DNA of 64,000 bases from Streptomyces flavofungini (GTDB lineage Bacteria; Actinomycetota; Actinomycetes; Streptomycetales; Streptomycetaceae), in the NCBI RefSeq assembly GCF_030388665.1, contig NZ_CP128846.1, forward strand, positions 3,822,001 through 3,886,000. The letters are read 5' to 3'. The translations under genes and the position numbers were made by a program. Below the pieces are notes generated by a model. It was not told where the DNA came from and did no database searches. It saw only the letters and a list, made by a program, of their open reading frames with translations. This document shows positions 1 to 10,192 of the stretch, in pieces. Each line of letters begins with the position of its first letter. The stretch's first letter is position 1.

Positions 1-278
1 AGCGTGGCATCTCCCTGAAGGCACTGGACGCGGGCGAGCCGCAGCTGTCCGGCAAGGAGTACAAGATCTTCGCCACGATCCAGGAGGGCATCTCCCAGGA
101 GAACGCGAAGAAGGTGGCGAAGATCATTCGCGATGAGGGCCCGAAGGGCGTCAAGGCTCAGGTCCAGGGCGAGGAGCTGCGCGTCAGCTCCAAGAGCCGG
201 GACGACCTGCAGGCCGTGCAGGCGCTGCTGAAGGGCCAGGACTTCGACTTCGCGCTGCAGTTCGTGAACTACCGGTAG
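1..278 (+). CDS. yajQ: YajQ family nucleotide-binding protein, 3' end
   Basis: Only the last 91 codons are in the window; the frame begins at base 3 and stops with TAG at 276-278. The tail carries the family's characteristic segments: [44 protein letters not shown] text and the closing [11 protein letters not shown]. YajQ proteins are small cytosolic proteins of two ferredoxin-like folds that bind nucleotides; some members bind cyclic di-GMP. I infer a regulatory role and cannot see the N-terminal half or the promoter. A strong hairpin follows 54 bases after the stop. Confidence 0.93.
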   Translation, partial: RGISLKALDAGEPQLSGKEYKIFATIQEGISQENAKKVAKIIRDEGPKGVKAQVQGEELRVSSKSRDDLQAVQALLKGQDFDFALQFVNYR

Positions 279-331
279 TTCGTGAACTCTCGCTAGTTCG
301 TGGGCCGTTCGGCCCGCTGAAGTACGACGGA

Positions 332-362
332 GGGCGGGCACCCGGATCGGGTGCCCGCCCTT
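332..362 (+). terminator. Intrinsic terminator after the yajQ-type gene
   Basis: Perfect 12-bp stem with arms at 332-343 and 349-360 and the 5-base loop GGATC, followed by TT only. The stem is almost pure G+C and lies just after the plus-strand gene. The minus-strand GlsB-type gene ends at 389, so the hairpin can stop transcription from both sides. Confidence 0.8.
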
Positions 363-388
363 GCTGCTGGCCGCAGTCTGTGCCGCCG

Positions 389-655
389 TCAGCGGCGTGA
401 GTGGCCGAAGAGGATGCGGTAGGCGATCAGGAGGACGAGGGAGCCGCCGATGGCCGCGACCCAGGTCGCGCCGTCGAAGAAGTGGTCGGCTACCGGGCGG
501 TCCAGGAAGCGCGCGGAGATCCAGCCGCCCACGAAGGCTCCCGCGACGCCGATCAGTGTCGTGCCGATGAAGCCGCCCGGGTCACGGCCCGGGAGCAGGA
601 GTTTGGCGGTGGCACCGGCGAGCAGCCCCAGAACGATCCAGCTGATGATGCCCAT
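389..655 (-). CDS. GlsB/YeaQ/YmgE family membrane protein
   Basis: An 88-residue integral membrane protein of the transglycosylase-associated family (PF04226), which has about 80-90 residues. Three hydrophobic segments are visible, at about residues 3-20, 27-48 and 62-82. The glycine-rich PGGFIGTTLIGVAGAFVGG stretch in the second helix is typical of the family. Start is ATG at 653-655 with AGGT about seven bases upstream. Relatives are often stress-induced, but the molecular function is unknown. It stands alone between the yajQ terminator and the yccF-type gene. Confidence 0.9.
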   Translation of the reverse strand: MGIISWIVLGLLAGATAKLLLPGRDPGGFIGTTLIGVAGAFVGGWISARFLDRPVADHFFDGATWVAAIGGSLVLLIAYRILFGHSRR

Positions 656-797
656 GAGTGACCTGCCTTTCCGTGCGGGTGGCTCTTCGTACCTTTTCGT
701 GCGGTGTTGTCCTGGAGGACGCCGTGCGGGGCGCGCGCGGTTCCCGGGCGCCCCTCGGGTGCGGCGCAGGACACAGCGGTACGCAGAAGGGCCCTGG

Positions 798-1307
798 TCA
801 GACGTCCCGCTTCCCGTACGGGTTCGCCGGGCCGGACGGCGGCTGGCCGGGCGGCAGGGGCCCGGGGGACAGAGGGCCGGCCGGGGACGGCCCCGCGGAG
901 GCGGGGGCGCCGATCGGGCCGGCGGTGAACGGCTCGTCCGTGGGCACGATTTCGCGGCCCAGGGGCAGCAGCGAGATGGGGATCATCTTGAAGTTGGCGA
1001 GGCCCAGCGGGATGCCGATGATCGTGACGCAGAGCAGCAGGCCGGTGAAGATGTGGCCGAGGGCGAGCCACCAGCCCGCGAGGATCAGCCACAGGATGTT
1101 CCCGATCAGCGAGGGCGCGCCCGCGTCCGCGCGCTCGACCGCCTTGCGCCCGAAGGGCCACAGCGCGAACAGGCCGATGCGGAACGACGCCAGGCCGAAC
1201 GGGATGCCGATGATCGTGATGCACAGCAGTACGCCCGCGAACAGGTAGAACAGGCACATCCACAGGCCGCACAGGATGAGCCAGATGACGTTCAGAACTG
1301 TCTTCAC
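798..1307 (-). CDS. YccF domain (DUF307) inner-membrane protein
   Basis: A 169-residue protein with two tandem copies of the YccF unit. [18 protein letters not shown] (near residue 30) and [18 protein letters not shown] (near residue 95) are clearly homologous, and each is preceded by a hydrophobic helix with an NVIW or NILW start. The C-terminal 40 residues are Pro/Gly-rich and probably disordered. It starts with GTG at 1305-1307, overlapping the htpX stop as GTGA, so the two are translationally coupled. Function of the family is unknown; pairing with a membrane quality-control protease suggests an envelope role (inference). Confidence 0.88.
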   Translation of the reverse strand: MKTVLNVIWLILCGLWMCLFYLFAGVLLCITIIGIPFGLASFRIGLFALWPFGRKAVERADAGAPSLIGNILWLILAGWWLALGHIFTGLLLCVTIIGIPLGLANFKMIPISLLPLGREIVPTDEPFTAGPIGAPASAGPSPAGPLSPGPLPPGQPPSGPANPYGKRDV

Positions 1308-2167
1308 TGCTGACGACCTGCCATCTGCTCGAGTCGGGCGATGCGCTCCGCCATCGGCGGGTGGGTGGAGAACAGCTTCGACATGCCCTGGCCGGGCCGG
1401 AACGGGTTCGCAATCATCATATGGCTCGCCGTTTCGAGCCGGGGCTCCGGCGGAAGCGGCAACTGCTTCGTACCGGCGTCCAGTTTGCGCAGGGCGCTGG
1501 CCAGAGCCAGGGGGTCGCCGGTGAGTTGTGCGCCGGACGCGTCGGCCTCGTACTCCCTGGAACGGCTGATGGCGAGCTGGATGATGGACGCGGCGAGCGG
1601 GCCGAGCAGCATGATGAGCAGCATGCCGAAGATGCCGGGGCCGTTGTTGTCGTTGGAGCGCCCGATCGGAATCAGCCAGGCGAAGTTGACGAGAAACATG
1701 ATGACGGAGGCGAGTGCCCCGGCGACCGAGGAGATCAGGATGTCGCGGTTGTAGACATGGCTCAGCTCGTGGCCGATGACGCCGCGCAGCTCGCGCGGGG
1801 TGAGGATGCGCAGGATGCCGTCCGTGCAGCAGACGGCGGCGTTGCGCGGGTTGCGGCCGGTCGCGAAGGCGTTCGGCGCCTCGGTCGGTGAGATGTAGAG
1901 CCGGGGCATGGGCTGGCGGGCCTGGGTGGAGAGCTCGCGCACCATGCGGTACAGCTCGGGGGCCTCGAACTCGCTCACCGGTCGTGCCCGCATCGCGCGC
2001 AGGGCCAGCTTGTCGCTGTTCCAGTACGCGTACGCGTTCGTGCCGACCGCCACGAAGAGCGCGACGATCAGGCCCATTCGCCCGAAGAAGCTGCCGATGA
2101 CGAGGATGAGTGCGGACAGTCCCCCGAGGAGTACGGCGGTCTTCAGCCCGTTGGTCCGTCGGTGCAC
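1304..2167 (-). CDS. htpX: HtpX membrane zinc metalloprotease (M48B)
   Basis: A 287-residue M48B peptidase that degrades misfolded membrane proteins. Two N-terminal membrane helices lie at about residues 9-27 and 31-47. The zinc site HELSH is at 133-137 and the third ligand lies in the [11 protein letters not shown] region near 200. Two further hydrophobic stretches follow the HExxH. I chose GTG at 2165-2167 because AGGAGGG lies six bases upstream (2174-2180). An in-frame codon 18 positions earlier has no such site. It heads a two-gene operon with the YccF-type gene. Confidence 0.93.
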   Translation of the reverse strand: MHRRTNGLKTAVLLGGLSALILVIGSFFGRMGLIVALFVAVGTNAYAYWNSDKLALRAMRARPVSEFEAPELYRMVRELSTQARQPMPRLYISPTEAPNAFATGRNPRNAAVCCTDGILRILTPRELRGVIGHELSHVYNRDILISSVAGALASVIMFLVNFAWLIPIGRSNDNNGPGIFGMLLIMLLGPLAASIIQLAISRSREYEADASGAQLTGDPLALASALRKLDAGTKQLPLPPEPRLETASHMMIANPFRPGQGMSKLFSTHPPMAERIARLEQMAGRQQ

Positions 2168-2216
2168 GGTACGCCCTCCTGGTGGTGCGCGGGGGAACCC
2201 TCTGCTTGCTGGTGCT

Positions 2217-2232
2217 TCCACTGTTCAGTGGA
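2217..2232. promoter_or_regulatory. Perfect palindrome in the htpX upstream region
   Basis: TCCACTG and CAGTGGA at 2217-2223 and 2226-2232, separated by TT, lie 50 bases before the htpX start. On the minus strand a TTGACC hexamer lies just upstream of it (complement of 2246-2251), as a possible -35 element. The palindrome would sit within or just downstream of that promoter. An operator is inferred, not shown. Confidence 0.35.
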
Positions 2233-2306
2233 CCCTCCCTTACTGGTCAACGCCAGGCGGAGGGTGCTAGTTCCCTTGTGCGCTCAGGAGCGGTGTGGGC
2301 CGCGCG

Positions 2307-2366
2307 GGTGACGGGGCGGTCCGGGCCGTGCTCGGCGGTCGGCAGGGGCCTGTCTCCCCCGTCACC
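2307..2366 (-). terminator. Possible terminator of the reduced nuo operon
   Basis: A 10-bp inverted repeat, GGTGACGGGG at 2307-2316 and its complement at 2357-2366, begins 20 bases after the nuoN2 stop. The 40-base loop is long and GC-rich, and there is no T-run. It is the only sizeable inverted repeat between nuoN2 and htpX. Confidence 0.3.
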
Positions 2367-2385
2367 TCATGCCGTACGTCCGGCT

Positions 2386-3933
2386 TCAGCGCACGCCGTG
2401 TTCCGCGAACTGGAGGACGAGCTGGGGTGCCCCGGAGAGGGCGACGCCGAGCACGGCGGTGACGGCGATGGCCGCGGTGAGGGGGGCCGGGATGTGGTGC
2501 TTGGCGGGCTCGCCCTCGGGGGCGCGGAACAGCAGCGCCGTCCACTGGAGGTAGTAGTAGAGCGCGATCACCACGTTGGCCGCCATGACGACGGCCAGCC
2601 AGCCCAGGCCCGCGTCGACCGCCGTGGAGAACACGGTGACCTTCGCGAAGAGGCCGATGATGCCCGGCGGCAGACCGGCCAGGCAGAGCAGGAAGAAGGC
2701 GAGGACCAGGGCCGACAGGGGACTCTTGGCGTACAGGCCCCGGTAGTCGCTGACACGGTTCAGCTTCTGGGTGCGGCCGACCAGGGCGGCGACGGCGAAG
2801 GCCCCCAGGTTCACGGCGGCGTACATCAGGGCGTACGCGACGGTGGCGCCGGTGGTCTCCAGGACGTCGGTGTGGCGGTCGGCGTACCCGGCTGCCGCGA
2901 TCGGCACCAGGAGGTAGCCGGCCTGGCCGACCGAGGACCAGGCGAGCAGCCGGACCGCGCTGTACGCGCGCGTGGCCTGCTGCCGCAGGGCGGCGACGTT
3001 GCCGATGGTCATGGTGAGGGCCGCGAGCGCGGCGAGCGCGGGGCCCCAGACGTCGGCGTACTCCGGGAAGGCGACGACGGTGACGAGGATCAGGCCGGTG
3101 AAGCCGACGGCCTTGCCGACGACCGAGAGGTACGCGGCGACGGGCAACGGCGCGCCTACGTAGGTGTCGGGTACCCAGAAGTGGAAGGGGACGGCGGCCA
3201 CCTTGAAGGCGAAGCCGACGAGGGTCAGGACGACACCGGCCTGCGCGAGCGTGTCCAGCTGTCCGTCGACGTTCCCGAGCTTCTCGCCGACCTCGGTGAG
3301 GTGCATGGTGCCCGTCGCGGCGTACACGAAGCTGACGCCGAGCAGGGTCACGGCGGTCGCGGTCACGGAGGACAGGAAGAACTTCAGGGCCGCCTCGGAG
3401 GAGCGCTTGTCGCCGCGCTTGAGGCCGACGAGGGCGAAGGCGGGCAGGGAGGCGACTTCCAGGGCGACGACGAGGGTCGCGAGGTCGCGGGAGGCGGGCA
3501 GCAGGGCCGCGCCCGCGGCCGAGGAGAGCAGCAGGAACCAGTACTCCCCTTCGGGGAGTTCCCTGTCGGCGTTCCGCGCGTCCTTGAGGGCGGTCATCGA
3601 GAGCAGGGCGGTGAGCAACGCGCCGCCGATGACGAGGAGCTGGATGACGAGGGTGAACTCGTCGACCGTGTAGCTGCAGGCGGTGGCCCGCGGCCCGCTG
3701 AGGCAGAAAGTGGAGCGGGCGGCGCGGTGCGAGTCGGTGAGGGGGAGCAGGAACAGGCCCGCCGCGACCAGGCCCGCGAGGGAGACCCAGCCGAGCAGGT
3801 GCTTGTTGCGCTCGCTCAGGAACAGGTCGGCGACGAGGACCGCGAGGCCGACGACCGCCACGATCGTGGGCGGCGCGACGGCCACCCAGTCGACGGACTG
3901 GATGAGGCTCGCGGTGGATTCGGCGGCGATCAC
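2386..3933 (-). CDS. nuoN2: Complex I-like subunit N (second copy)
   Basis: A 515-residue polytopic membrane protein of the proton-translocating Mrp/NuoL-M-N family, about 14 predicted helices. The centre has the family signature with the conserved lysine (FKVAAVPFHFWVPDTYVGAP) and, later, LLAWSSVGQAGYLL. Start is GTG at 3931-3933, overlapping the nuoM2 stop as GTGA. It is the last gene of the ten-gene operon. The main operon has its own NuoN at 51465, of similar length but clearly diverged, so this is an old paralogue rather than a recent copy. Confidence 0.93.
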   Translation of the reverse strand: MIAAESTASLIQSVDWVAVAPPTIVAVVGLAVLVADLFLSERNKHLLGWVSLAGLVAAGLFLLPLTDSHRAARSTFCLSGPRATACSYTVDEFTLVIQLLVIGGALLTALLSMTALKDARNADRELPEGEYWFLLLSSAAGAALLPASRDLATLVVALEVASLPAFALVGLKRGDKRSSEAALKFFLSSVTATAVTLLGVSFVYAATGTMHLTEVGEKLGNVDGQLDTLAQAGVVLTLVGFAFKVAAVPFHFWVPDTYVGAPLPVAAYLSVVGKAVGFTGLILVTVVAFPEYADVWGPALAALAALTMTIGNVAALRQQATRAYSAVRLLAWSSVGQAGYLLVPIAAAGYADRHTDVLETTGATVAYALMYAAVNLGAFAVAALVGRTQKLNRVSDYRGLYAKSPLSALVLAFFLLCLAGLPPGIIGLFAKVTVFSTAVDAGLGWLAVVMAANVVIALYYYLQWTALLFRAPEGEPAKHHIPAPLTAAIAVTAVLGVALSGAPQLVLQFAEHGVR

Positions 3934-5561
3934 GACTTGCCTCCTGCGAGGAGCTGCTGGACGGCCGGGTCGGTGAGGCCGAGGAGGGCCGCGGGCCAGA
4001 GGCCGGCGAGGACGGTGAGGGCGACGAGCGGGGTCCAGGCGGCGAACTCGTAGCCCTGGACGTCGGCGAGCCGCGGTGTCTCCTGGGTCGCCGACGCCGG
4101 GCCCATGCAGACGCGGCGTACGACGATGAGCATGTACGCGGCCGTGAGCAGGGTGCCGAACGCGGCGATCGCCATGAACGTGAGGAACGCGGGGCGGCTG
4201 AGGTCGTCGGCAGGGTCGAACGCGCCGAACAGGGCGAGCATCTCGCCCCAGAACCCGGCGAGTCCCGGGAGGCCGAGCGAGGCGACGGCGCCGAAGGCGA
4301 GCAGTCCGCCGAGGCGCGGCGCCTTGCCGTACAGGGCGGCGCCGGACTCCTTCGCGAGGGTGTCGAGGTCGCTCGTGCCCGTGCGGTCCTTGAGCGCGCC
4401 GACCAGGAAGAACAGCAGGCCGGTGATGAGGCCGTGGGCGATGTTGGCGAAGAGCGCGCCGTTCACGCCGGTCGGCGTCATGGTCGAGATGCCGAGGAGC
4501 ACGAAGCCCATGTGGCCGACGGAGGAGTACGCGATGAGGCGCTTGAGGTCGCCCTTCGCGCCGGGCCGCGCCAGGGCCAGGCAGGCCAGCGATCCGTAGA
4601 TGATCCCGACGACGGCGAACGCGGCGAGGTAGGGCGCGAACGTCTCCATCCCGTCGGGCGCGATCGGCAACAGGATCCGGACGAACCCGTACGTGCCCAT
4701 CTTCAGCAGGACACCGGCCAGCAGGACCGAGCCGACGGTGGGCGCGGCGGTGTGGGCGTCGGGGAGCCAGCTGTGCAGCGGCCACATCGGCGTCTTGACC
4801 GCGAGCCCGATCCCGATCGCCAGAACGGCGATGACCTGCACGGACGTACTCAGCTGCCGGTCGTTGTCAGTGGCGAGTGCCACCATGTCGAATGTGCCCG
4901 CCCTCAGCCCGATGAGGAGGAGGCCGAGCAGCATGACGACGGAGCCGAGCAGCGTGTAGAGGATGAACTTCCAGGCGGCCTGTGTCCGCCCGTCCGTCTC
5001 CCGACCACCACCCCTCGACGAGGCGCTGCGCGCCGCCCCGTTGTCTCCGCCCCAGCGCGCGATGAGGAAGTACATCGGGATGAGGACCATCTCGAACGCG
5101 AGGAAGAACAGCAGCAGATCGAGGACGGCGAAGGTCGCGAGGGTGCCGGACTCGAGCACGAGGATCAGTGCCACGAATGCCTTGGGGGACGGCCCAGCAG
5201 GCATTTTGAAGTAGCTGTACAGCGCGCAGAGGAAGGTCAGGAGCGCGGTCAGGACCAGCAGGGGGAGGGAGATGCCGTCGATGCCGAGGTGGATGCGCAC
5301 GTCGAGTGCGGGGATCCAGCTGATGTCCGTCGTGGCCTGCATCTTCGACGGGTGGTCGTGGTCGAAGCCGAGCGCGAGGGCGATCGCGGCGAGCAGGATC
5401 ACGCCGGTCACGGTCACGCCGTGGCGCAGCACGGCCTGGTCGGGGGACTTCCCCTTCAGCCCGGGCGGGGCCGGGAGGAGAGCGGCCACGGCGCCGATGA
5501 GCGGGCCGACGACGATCAACGCGAGAAGGAACTGCATCACTGACTCACTGATACCGATCAC
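3930..5561 (-). CDS. nuoM2: Complex I-like subunit M (second copy)
   Basis: A 543-residue antiporter-type proton-pumping subunit. It has the conserved glutamate region LAFEMVLIPMYFLIARWGG near residue 155 and VKTPMWPLHSWLPDAHTAAPTVGS near residue 255. The cytoplasmic loop near residue 180 carries a Ser/Arg/Gly-rich insert (SASSRGGGRETDG) that the main-operon NuoM lacks in this form. Start is taken as GTG at 5559-5561; an internal ATG eight codons later is an alternative because neither has a strong ribosome site. It is separated from nuoL2 by only six bases. Confidence 0.93.
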   Translation of the reverse strand: MIGISESVMQFLLALIVVGPLIGAVAALLPAPPGLKGKSPDQAVLRHGVTVTGVILLAAIALALGFDHDHPSKMQATTDISWIPALDVRIHLGIDGISLPLLVLTALLTFLCALYSYFKMPAGPSPKAFVALILVLESGTLATFAVLDLLLFFLAFEMVLIPMYFLIARWGGDNGAARSASSRGGGRETDGRTQAAWKFILYTLLGSVVMLLGLLLIGLRAGTFDMVALATDNDRQLSTSVQVIAVLAIGIGLAVKTPMWPLHSWLPDAHTAAPTVGSVLLAGVLLKMGTYGFVRILLPIAPDGMETFAPYLAAFAVVGIIYGSLACLALARPGAKGDLKRLIAYSSVGHMGFVLLGISTMTPTGVNGALFANIAHGLITGLLFFLVGALKDRTGTSDLDTLAKESGAALYGKAPRLGGLLAFGAVASLGLPGLAGFWGEMLALFGAFDPADDLSRPAFLTFMAIAAFGTLLTAAYMLIVVRRVCMGPASATQETPRLADVQGYEFAAWTPLVALTVLAGLWPAALLGLTDPAVQQLLAGGKS

Positions 5562-5567
5562 GGCTGC

Positions 5568-7562
5568 TCACGCTCCGGCGGTGGCGACGAGGACGGCGGC
5601 GACCGCCAGGACGACGGTGCCCGCGAGCAGCGCGCTCAGATAGGTCTGCACGTTGCCGGTCTGCGCGCGGCGGACGGCCGCGCCGAGCCAGCGGGGTGCG
5701 GTGCCCGCGCCGCGTACGTACGTGTCGACGACCTCGCGGTCGAGGAAGCGGACGAGGCGGGCGCCGGCCTGGACGGGGCGGACGAACAGGGCCGCGTAGA
5801 GGGCGTCGAGGTGGAAGCCGACGGCGGCGTGGCGGTGCAGCGGGCCGAGCAGGAGGCGGCCCGGGTCCGCCGGGTCGGGGGCGGAGGCCACATCCCCGTA
5901 CGCGGGCGCGTGGCTGGCGATGGCCTCGGCCTCGACCTGGCCCGCGTCGGCGTCGGGGTGGGCGGCGACCGCGCCGATCGGGACGCGGGTGGCGAGCGCG
6001 GTGGTGTGCCGCCACGCGCCGTACGTGACCAGGGCGCCGACGAGGGCGACGCCCGTGCCGAGGACGGAGGTGGTGAGCGTCGGGGCGAGCTCGTGGCCGT
6101 CGAACCAGTCCGGGAGGACGCCGACGGTCACGCCGAAGGCGAGTGACGGGACGGCGAGGACCCACAGGACGGAGGTCATGGCCACGGGCTGCCTGCCGTG
6201 GTCGGGGGCGTCCGCTCCCCTGCCGTGGAAGGCGAGCAGCCACAGTCGGGTCGCGTACGCGGCGGTGAGGAGGGCCGCGGTCAGGCCCGCGACGAGGACG
6301 ATCCAGCCCGCCGCGGCGGGGGCGGAGTCGGCGTGGCCGGTGGCCGTGTGCTCGGCGGCGCCGAGGACGGCCTCCTTGGAGAAGAAGCCGCTGAAGGGCG
6401 GGATCGCGGCGAGCGCGAGGAGCGCCACGGTCATCGTCCAGTAGGCGTCGGGGACGCGGTCGCGCAGGCCCTTCATGCGGGACATCGCGGCGAGGGAGTT
6501 GGTGCCCGCGGCGTGGATGATCACGCCGGCGGCGAGGAACAGGAGCGCCTTGAAGGCGCCGTGCGACAGGAGGTGGAAGACGGCGGCACCGCGGTCGCCG
6601 ACGGCGAGGGCGCCGGTCATGTAGCCGAGCTGACCGATCGTCGAGTACGCGAGGACGCGCTTGATGTCGTCCTGGGCGAGCGCGGCGAGGGCCGAGCCGG
6701 CCATGGTCACGGCGGCCATGACGGCGAGGACGACCAGGGCCGCGGCCGAGGCGGCGAAGACCGGGAGGAGCCGGGCGACGAAGTAGACACCGGCGGCGAC
6801 CATCGTCGCGGCGTGGATGAGCGCGGAGACGGGGGTCGGGCCCGCCATCGCGTCGGGCAGCCAGGTGTGCAGCGGGAACTGCGCGGACTTGCCCGCCACG
6901 CCCGCGAGGAGCAGCAGCGCGATGAGGGTGGGGTGGTCGAGGCCGCCCTGCGCGACGGTGGCCAGGATCCGCGTGATCCGGAACGAGCCCGCGTCGACGG
7001 CGAGGGCGAACAGGCCGATCAGGAAGGGGACGTCGCCGAGCTTGGTGACCAGGAAGGCCTTCAGGGAGGCGGCGCGCGCCTCGGGGGTCTCCCAGTAGTG
7101 GCCGACCAGGAAGTACGAGCAGATGCCCATGATCTCCCAGCCGACCAGGAGCACCATCAGGTCGCCGGAGTAGACGACGAGCAGCATCGCGGAGGTGAAG
7201 AGGGAGACGAGGGCGGCGTACGAGGGGTAGCGGGGGTCGTCGCGCAGGTAGGCCGTCGAGTAGATCTGCACGCAGGAGGCGACGACGCCCACGAGGATGG
7301 CGACCAGGGCCGCGAAGCCGTCGATGTGCAGGGCGAGGTCGATGGGGACCGAGCCGGTGGGGGTGAGCTGGGTGGCCGCGTCCACGGCCGCGTCGCCGCC
7401 CTGGCGCACGGCCACGACCGCGGCGAGCCCGAGCGACGTCAGGGCGGGCAGCACCGCGAGCGGGCGGACGAGGCCGGGGACCGTGCGGCCGAGCAGCAGC
7501 CCGGCGGCGGCGCCGAGGAACGGCAGGAGGGGGACGAGGACGGCGAGGGTGGTCGTGGTCAC
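5568..7562 (-). CDS. nuoL2: Complex I-like subunit L (second copy)
   Basis: A 664-residue proton-pumping subunit. Features include the proton_antipo_N region ([23 protein letters not shown]), the [17 protein letters not shown] motif, and [24 protein letters not shown] with the conserved lysine. A long C-terminal part ends in a membrane helix, as expected for the lateral arm of NuoL. Start is GTG at 7560-7562 in a GTGA overlap with nuoK2. Near residue 535 the loop between late helices carries an acidic, Ala-rich segment not present in the main-operon copy. Confidence 0.94.
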   Translation of the reverse strand: MTTTTLAVLVPLLPFLGAAAGLLLGRTVPGLVRPLAVLPALTSLGLAAVVAVRQGGDAAVDAATQLTPTGSVPIDLALHIDGFAALVAILVGVVASCVQIYSTAYLRDDPRYPSYAALVSLFTSAMLLVVYSGDLMVLLVGWEIMGICSYFLVGHYWETPEARAASLKAFLVTKLGDVPFLIGLFALAVDAGSFRITRILATVAQGGLDHPTLIALLLLAGVAGKSAQFPLHTWLPDAMAGPTPVSALIHAATMVAAGVYFVARLLPVFAASAAALVVLAVMAAVTMAGSALAALAQDDIKRVLAYSTIGQLGYMTGALAVGDRGAAVFHLLSHGAFKALLFLAAGVIIHAAGTNSLAAMSRMKGLRDRVPDAYWTMTVALLALAAIPPFSGFFSKEAVLGAAEHTATGHADSAPAAAGWIVLVAGLTAALLTAAYATRLWLLAFHGRGADAPDHGRQPVAMTSVLWVLAVPSLAFGVTVGVLPDWFDGHELAPTLTTSVLGTGVALVGALVTYGAWRHTTALATRVPIGAVAAHPDADAGQVEAEAIASHAPAYGDVASAPDPADPGRLLLGPLHRHAAVGFHLDALYAALFVRPVQAGARLVRFLDREVVDTYVRGAGTAPRWLGAAVRRAQTGNVQTYLSALLAGTVVLAVAAVLVATAGA

Positions 7563-7969
7563 GCGGTGGCCTCAGCCTTCTGCGACGCCCCGGGGGCGGG
7601 CTCGTCGGTTTCCTCGGCGGCGGCGCCCTCCGGGTCGGAGCCGCCGTCGTCGCCGGGGCGCTCGGCGGTGTCGCGGAGGTCGTCGACGGCGGAGGTGCCG
7701 CGGTTGCGGTAGACCGCGAGGACGATCGCGAGGCCGATGCCGATCTCGGCGGCGGCGATGGCGATGGTGAACAGGGTCAGGGCCTGGCCGGCGTGGAGGG
7801 TGTCGCGCAGCCAGACGTCGAAGGCGACCAGGTTGAGGTTGACGGCGTTGAGCATCAGCTCGACGGACATCAGGACCAGGATCGCGTTGCGGCGGGCGAG
7901 GACGCCGTACAGGCCGACGCAGAACAGGAGGACGGCGAGGACGGCGGGATAGGCGAGGTGGAGGTGCAT
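7559..7969 (-). CDS. nuoK2: Complex I-like subunit K (second copy)
   Basis: A 136-residue protein whose first 100 residues are a normal NuoK: three helices with the conserved [16 protein letters not shown] (glutamate in helix 2) and [17 protein letters not shown] (glutamate in helix 3). NuoK is usually about 100 residues, as in the main operon (99). Here a hydrophilic acidic tail of about 35 residues is added. Start ATG at 7967-7969 overlaps the nuoJ2 stop by one base (TGATG). Confidence 0.93.
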   Translation of the reverse strand: MHLHLAYPAVLAVLLFCVGLYGVLARRNAILVLMSVELMLNAVNLNLVAFDVWLRDTLHAGQALTLFTIAIAAAEIGIGLAIVLAVYRNRGTSAVDDLRDTAERPGDDGGSDPEGAAAEETDEPAPGASQKAEATA

Positions 7970-8601
7970 CAGCGGTTGTCCCCCTGCTCCTGCTGCTCCT
8001 GGGCGTGCTCCTGGGCGTGTTCCTCGCCCTGCTCCTGGGCCGCTTTCTTGCGGGACAGGACGATCGCGCCGACGAGGGCGGCGAGGAGGAGGACGGAGAG
8101 GGCCTCGAAGGGCAGTACCCAGTACCGGAAGAGGACGGAGCCGGTCACGTCGGTGGAGCCCTGGGCGGCGCCGTCCAGGTCGATCACCGTCGTGCGGAAG
8201 GCGTCCACGACGACCCAGACCAGGGCGCCGGCGGCGACGAGGGCCACGGCGAGGGCGACGGGACGGTTGCCCGAGTCGGCGTCCGGGGAGCGGCCGATGG
8301 GCGCCTTGGTGAGCATCAGGCCGAAGAGGAGGAGGACGACGACGGAGCCGACGTAGATGAGGACCTGGACCCAGGCGATGAACTCGGCGGTCAGGAGGAG
8401 GTACTCGACGGCGATGCCGCCGAGCGCCACCACCAGCCACAGGGCCGCGTGCACCAGCTGCCTGGTCGTGACGGTGATGACCGCCGCGCCCAGGGTGACG
8501 AGGCCGACCAGGAGGAAGGCGATCTCGACGCCGGTCGGGGACAGGAAGCCGTGGGTCTCGGCGGCCTTCGCCGCCGTCGTGGAGGCTGCTGCGAACGTCA
8601 C
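7969..8601 (-). CDS. nuoJ2: Complex I-like subunit J (second copy)
   Basis: A 210-residue membrane subunit with five helices and the NuoJ core ([44 protein letters not shown]). The tail is Gln/Glu-rich with the repeated unit EHAQ and is probably disordered. It starts with GTG at 8599-8601, overlapping the nuoI2 stop as GTGA. NuoJ lies next to NuoA and NuoK at the junction between the quinone site and the pumping arm. Confidence 0.92.
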   Translation of the reverse strand: MTFAAASTTAAKAAETHGFLSPTGVEIAFLLVGLVTLGAAVITVTTRQLVHAALWLVVALGGIAVEYLLLTAEFIAWVQVLIYVGSVVVLLLFGLMLTKAPIGRSPDADSGNRPVALAVALVAAGALVWVVVDAFRTTVIDLDGAAQGSTDVTGSVLFRYWVLPFEALSVLLLAALVGAIVLSRKKAAQEQGEEHAQEHAQEQQEQGDNR

Positions 8602-9224
8602 GCGTCCCCCTCCGGTCCGGGCTCGGACGTGTTCTGGGCGGCGGCCGGCTTGTCGGCTTGGACGGCCGGCTTGTCGGCCTCGGCGGCCAGCTTCTCGGCG
8701 GCCTTGCGGGCGGCGGCGATCTCCTTCGGCTCCTCGGCGGCCGGGTCGAGCGCGGGCGGGGCGGGGACGGTCCACATCCACTCGCGGAGCTTGTCGCGCT
8801 CGTGGGTGAGTTCGTGGATGTCGGTCTCGGCGTACTCGAACTCCGGGGACCAGAACAGCGCGTCGAAGGGACACACCTCGATGCAGATGCCGCAGTACAT
8901 GCAGAGGGAGAAGTCGATGGCGAAGCGGTCGAGGACGTTGCGGCTGCGCTCGCGGCCGCCGGGGGCCGCCGCCGGGACCGTCTCCTTGTGGGAGTCGATG
9001 TAGATGCACCAGTCCGGGCACTCACGGGCGCACAGCATGCAGACCGTGCAGTTCTCCTCGAACAGGCCGATGACGCCGCGGGTACGGGGCGGCAGTTCGG
9101 GCTGCACTTCGGGGTACTGCTCGGTGACGGTCTTCTTCGTCATGGTGCGAAGGGTGACGGCGAGGCCCTTGGCGAGGCCCGACCCGGGGATCCGGGGCCG
9201 GGCGGGCGGGGTCTGTGCAGCCAT
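8598..9224 (-). CDS. nuoI2: Complex I-like 2x[4Fe-4S] subunit I (second copy)
   Basis: A 208-residue ferredoxin-like subunit that would carry clusters N6a and N6b. Two CxxCxxCxxxCP motifs are complete: Cys 59, 62, 65, 69 and Cys 108, 111, 114, 118. In this operon NuoI2 and NuoB2 are the only iron-sulfur subunits encoded. NuoI2 is therefore the likely entry point for electrons from a soluble donor such as ferredoxin (inference). The last 45 residues are an Ala/Lys/Glu-rich tail with a repeated ADKPA unit. Start ATG at 9222-9224 overlaps the nuoH2 stop by one base. Confidence 0.94.
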   Translation of the reverse strand: MAAQTPPARPRIPGSGLAKGLAVTLRTMTKKTVTEQYPEVQPELPPRTRGVIGLFEENCTVCMLCARECPDWCIYIDSHKETVPAAAPGGRERSRNVLDRFAIDFSLCMYCGICIEVCPFDALFWSPEFEYAETDIHELTHERDKLREWMWTVPAPPALDPAAEEPKEIAAARKAAEKLAAEADKPAVQADKPAAAQNTSEPGPEGDA

Positions 9225-10192
9225 CAGTTGATCGCCACCTTCACGATTCCGGTGAGCGCGATCTGCGCGAGGGCGAGCGGGACGAGGAGGACCCAGGCGA
9301 GCTTCTGGAGCTGGTCCTCACGGAGGCGGGGGTAGGTGACGCGCAGCCAGATCACGACGAACGCGAGGACGGCGGTCTTCAGGAGCGTCCACACCCAGCC
9401 GAGCCCGTCGGCGCCCCACGGGCCGTGCCAGCCGCCCAGGAACAGGACGGTGGTCAGGCCGCACAGGACGACGATCCCGGCGTACTCGGCGAGCAGGAAG
9501 AGGGCGAAGCGCAGGCCCGTGTACTCGGTGTACGCGCCGAAGATGATCTCGGAGTCGGCGACCGGCATGTCGAAGGGCGGGCGCTGGAGTTCGGCGAGCC
9601 CGGCGACGAAGAAGACGATCGCGCCGACGATCTGCCAGGGCAGCCACCACCACTCGAAGGCGTCCACGATGCCGGGCAGCGAGACCGTGCCCGCGGCCAT
9701 GGCCACGGACGCGGCGGCGAGCAGCATCGGCAGCTCGTACGCGAGGAGCTGGGCCGCGGTGCGCAGGCCGCCGAGGAGGGAGAACTTGTTGGCCGACGCC
9801 CAGCCCGCCATCAGGGAGCCGAGGACACCGACGCCCATGACGGCCAGCACGAAGAAGACGCCCGCGTCGATGACCTGCCCGACGGCGCCCTCACCGGGGC
9901 CGATCGGGATGGCGAGCAGCACGAGCAGATACGGCAGCAGGGCCACGGCCGGGGCGAGCTGGAAGACCCGGCGGTCGGCGTCGGCCGGGACGACGTCTTC
10001 CTTCTGGGCGAACTTGACGCCGTCGGCGACGAGTTGGGCCCAGCCGTGGAAGCCGCCCGCGTACATGGGGCCGAGGCGGCCCTGCATGTGGGCCATGACC
10101 TTGTGTTCGGTCTGCCCGATGATCAGGGGGAACGTCAGGAAGACGACGAAGACGACGAGGAGTCGCAGCGTGACGTCGAGGGCGTCGTTCAC
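9224..10192 (-). CDS. nuoH2: Complex I-like subunit H (second copy)
   Basis: A 322-residue membrane subunit forming the floor of the quinone chamber. Conserved segments are [26 protein letters not shown], the LAGWAS-like [29 protein letters not shown], and [16 protein letters not shown]. Length is normal for NuoH, whereas the main-operon copy has an extra C-terminal extension. Start GTG at 10190-10192 overlaps the nuoC2 stop. NuoH normally docks against NuoD and NuoB. NuoD is not encoded in this operon. Confidence 0.94.
   Translation of the reverse strand: MNDALDVTLRLLVVFVVFLTFPLIIGQTEHKVMAHMQGRLGPMYAGGFHGWAQLVADGVKFAQKEDVVPADADRRVFQLAPAVALLPYLLVLLAIPIGPGEGAVGQVIDAGVFFVLAVMGVGVLGSLMAGWASANKFSLLGGLRTAAQLLAYELPMLLAAASVAMAAGTVSLPGIVDAFEWWWLPWQIVGAIVFFVAGLAELQRPPFDMPVADSEIIFGAYTEYTGLRFALFLLAEYAGIVVLCGLTTVLFLGGWHGPWGADGLGWVWTLLKTAVLAFVVIWLRVTYPRLREDQLQKLAWVLLVPLALAQIALTGIVKVAIN

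Noticed and set aside
2245..2275. CIRCE-like half site (CTAGCACCC) upstream of htpX
   Set aside because: Only one half resembles TTAGCACTC and the matching inverted half is absent.
2110..4053. Long open frame on the plus strand opposite nuoN2
   Set aside because: High GC removes stops from the antisense frame. Its translation is Gly/Glu/Arg-rich without a fold, while the minus strand gives intact NuoN2. The same holds for open frames opposite nuoM2, nuoL2, korA, the LolA-like/CHRD genes and nuoG.
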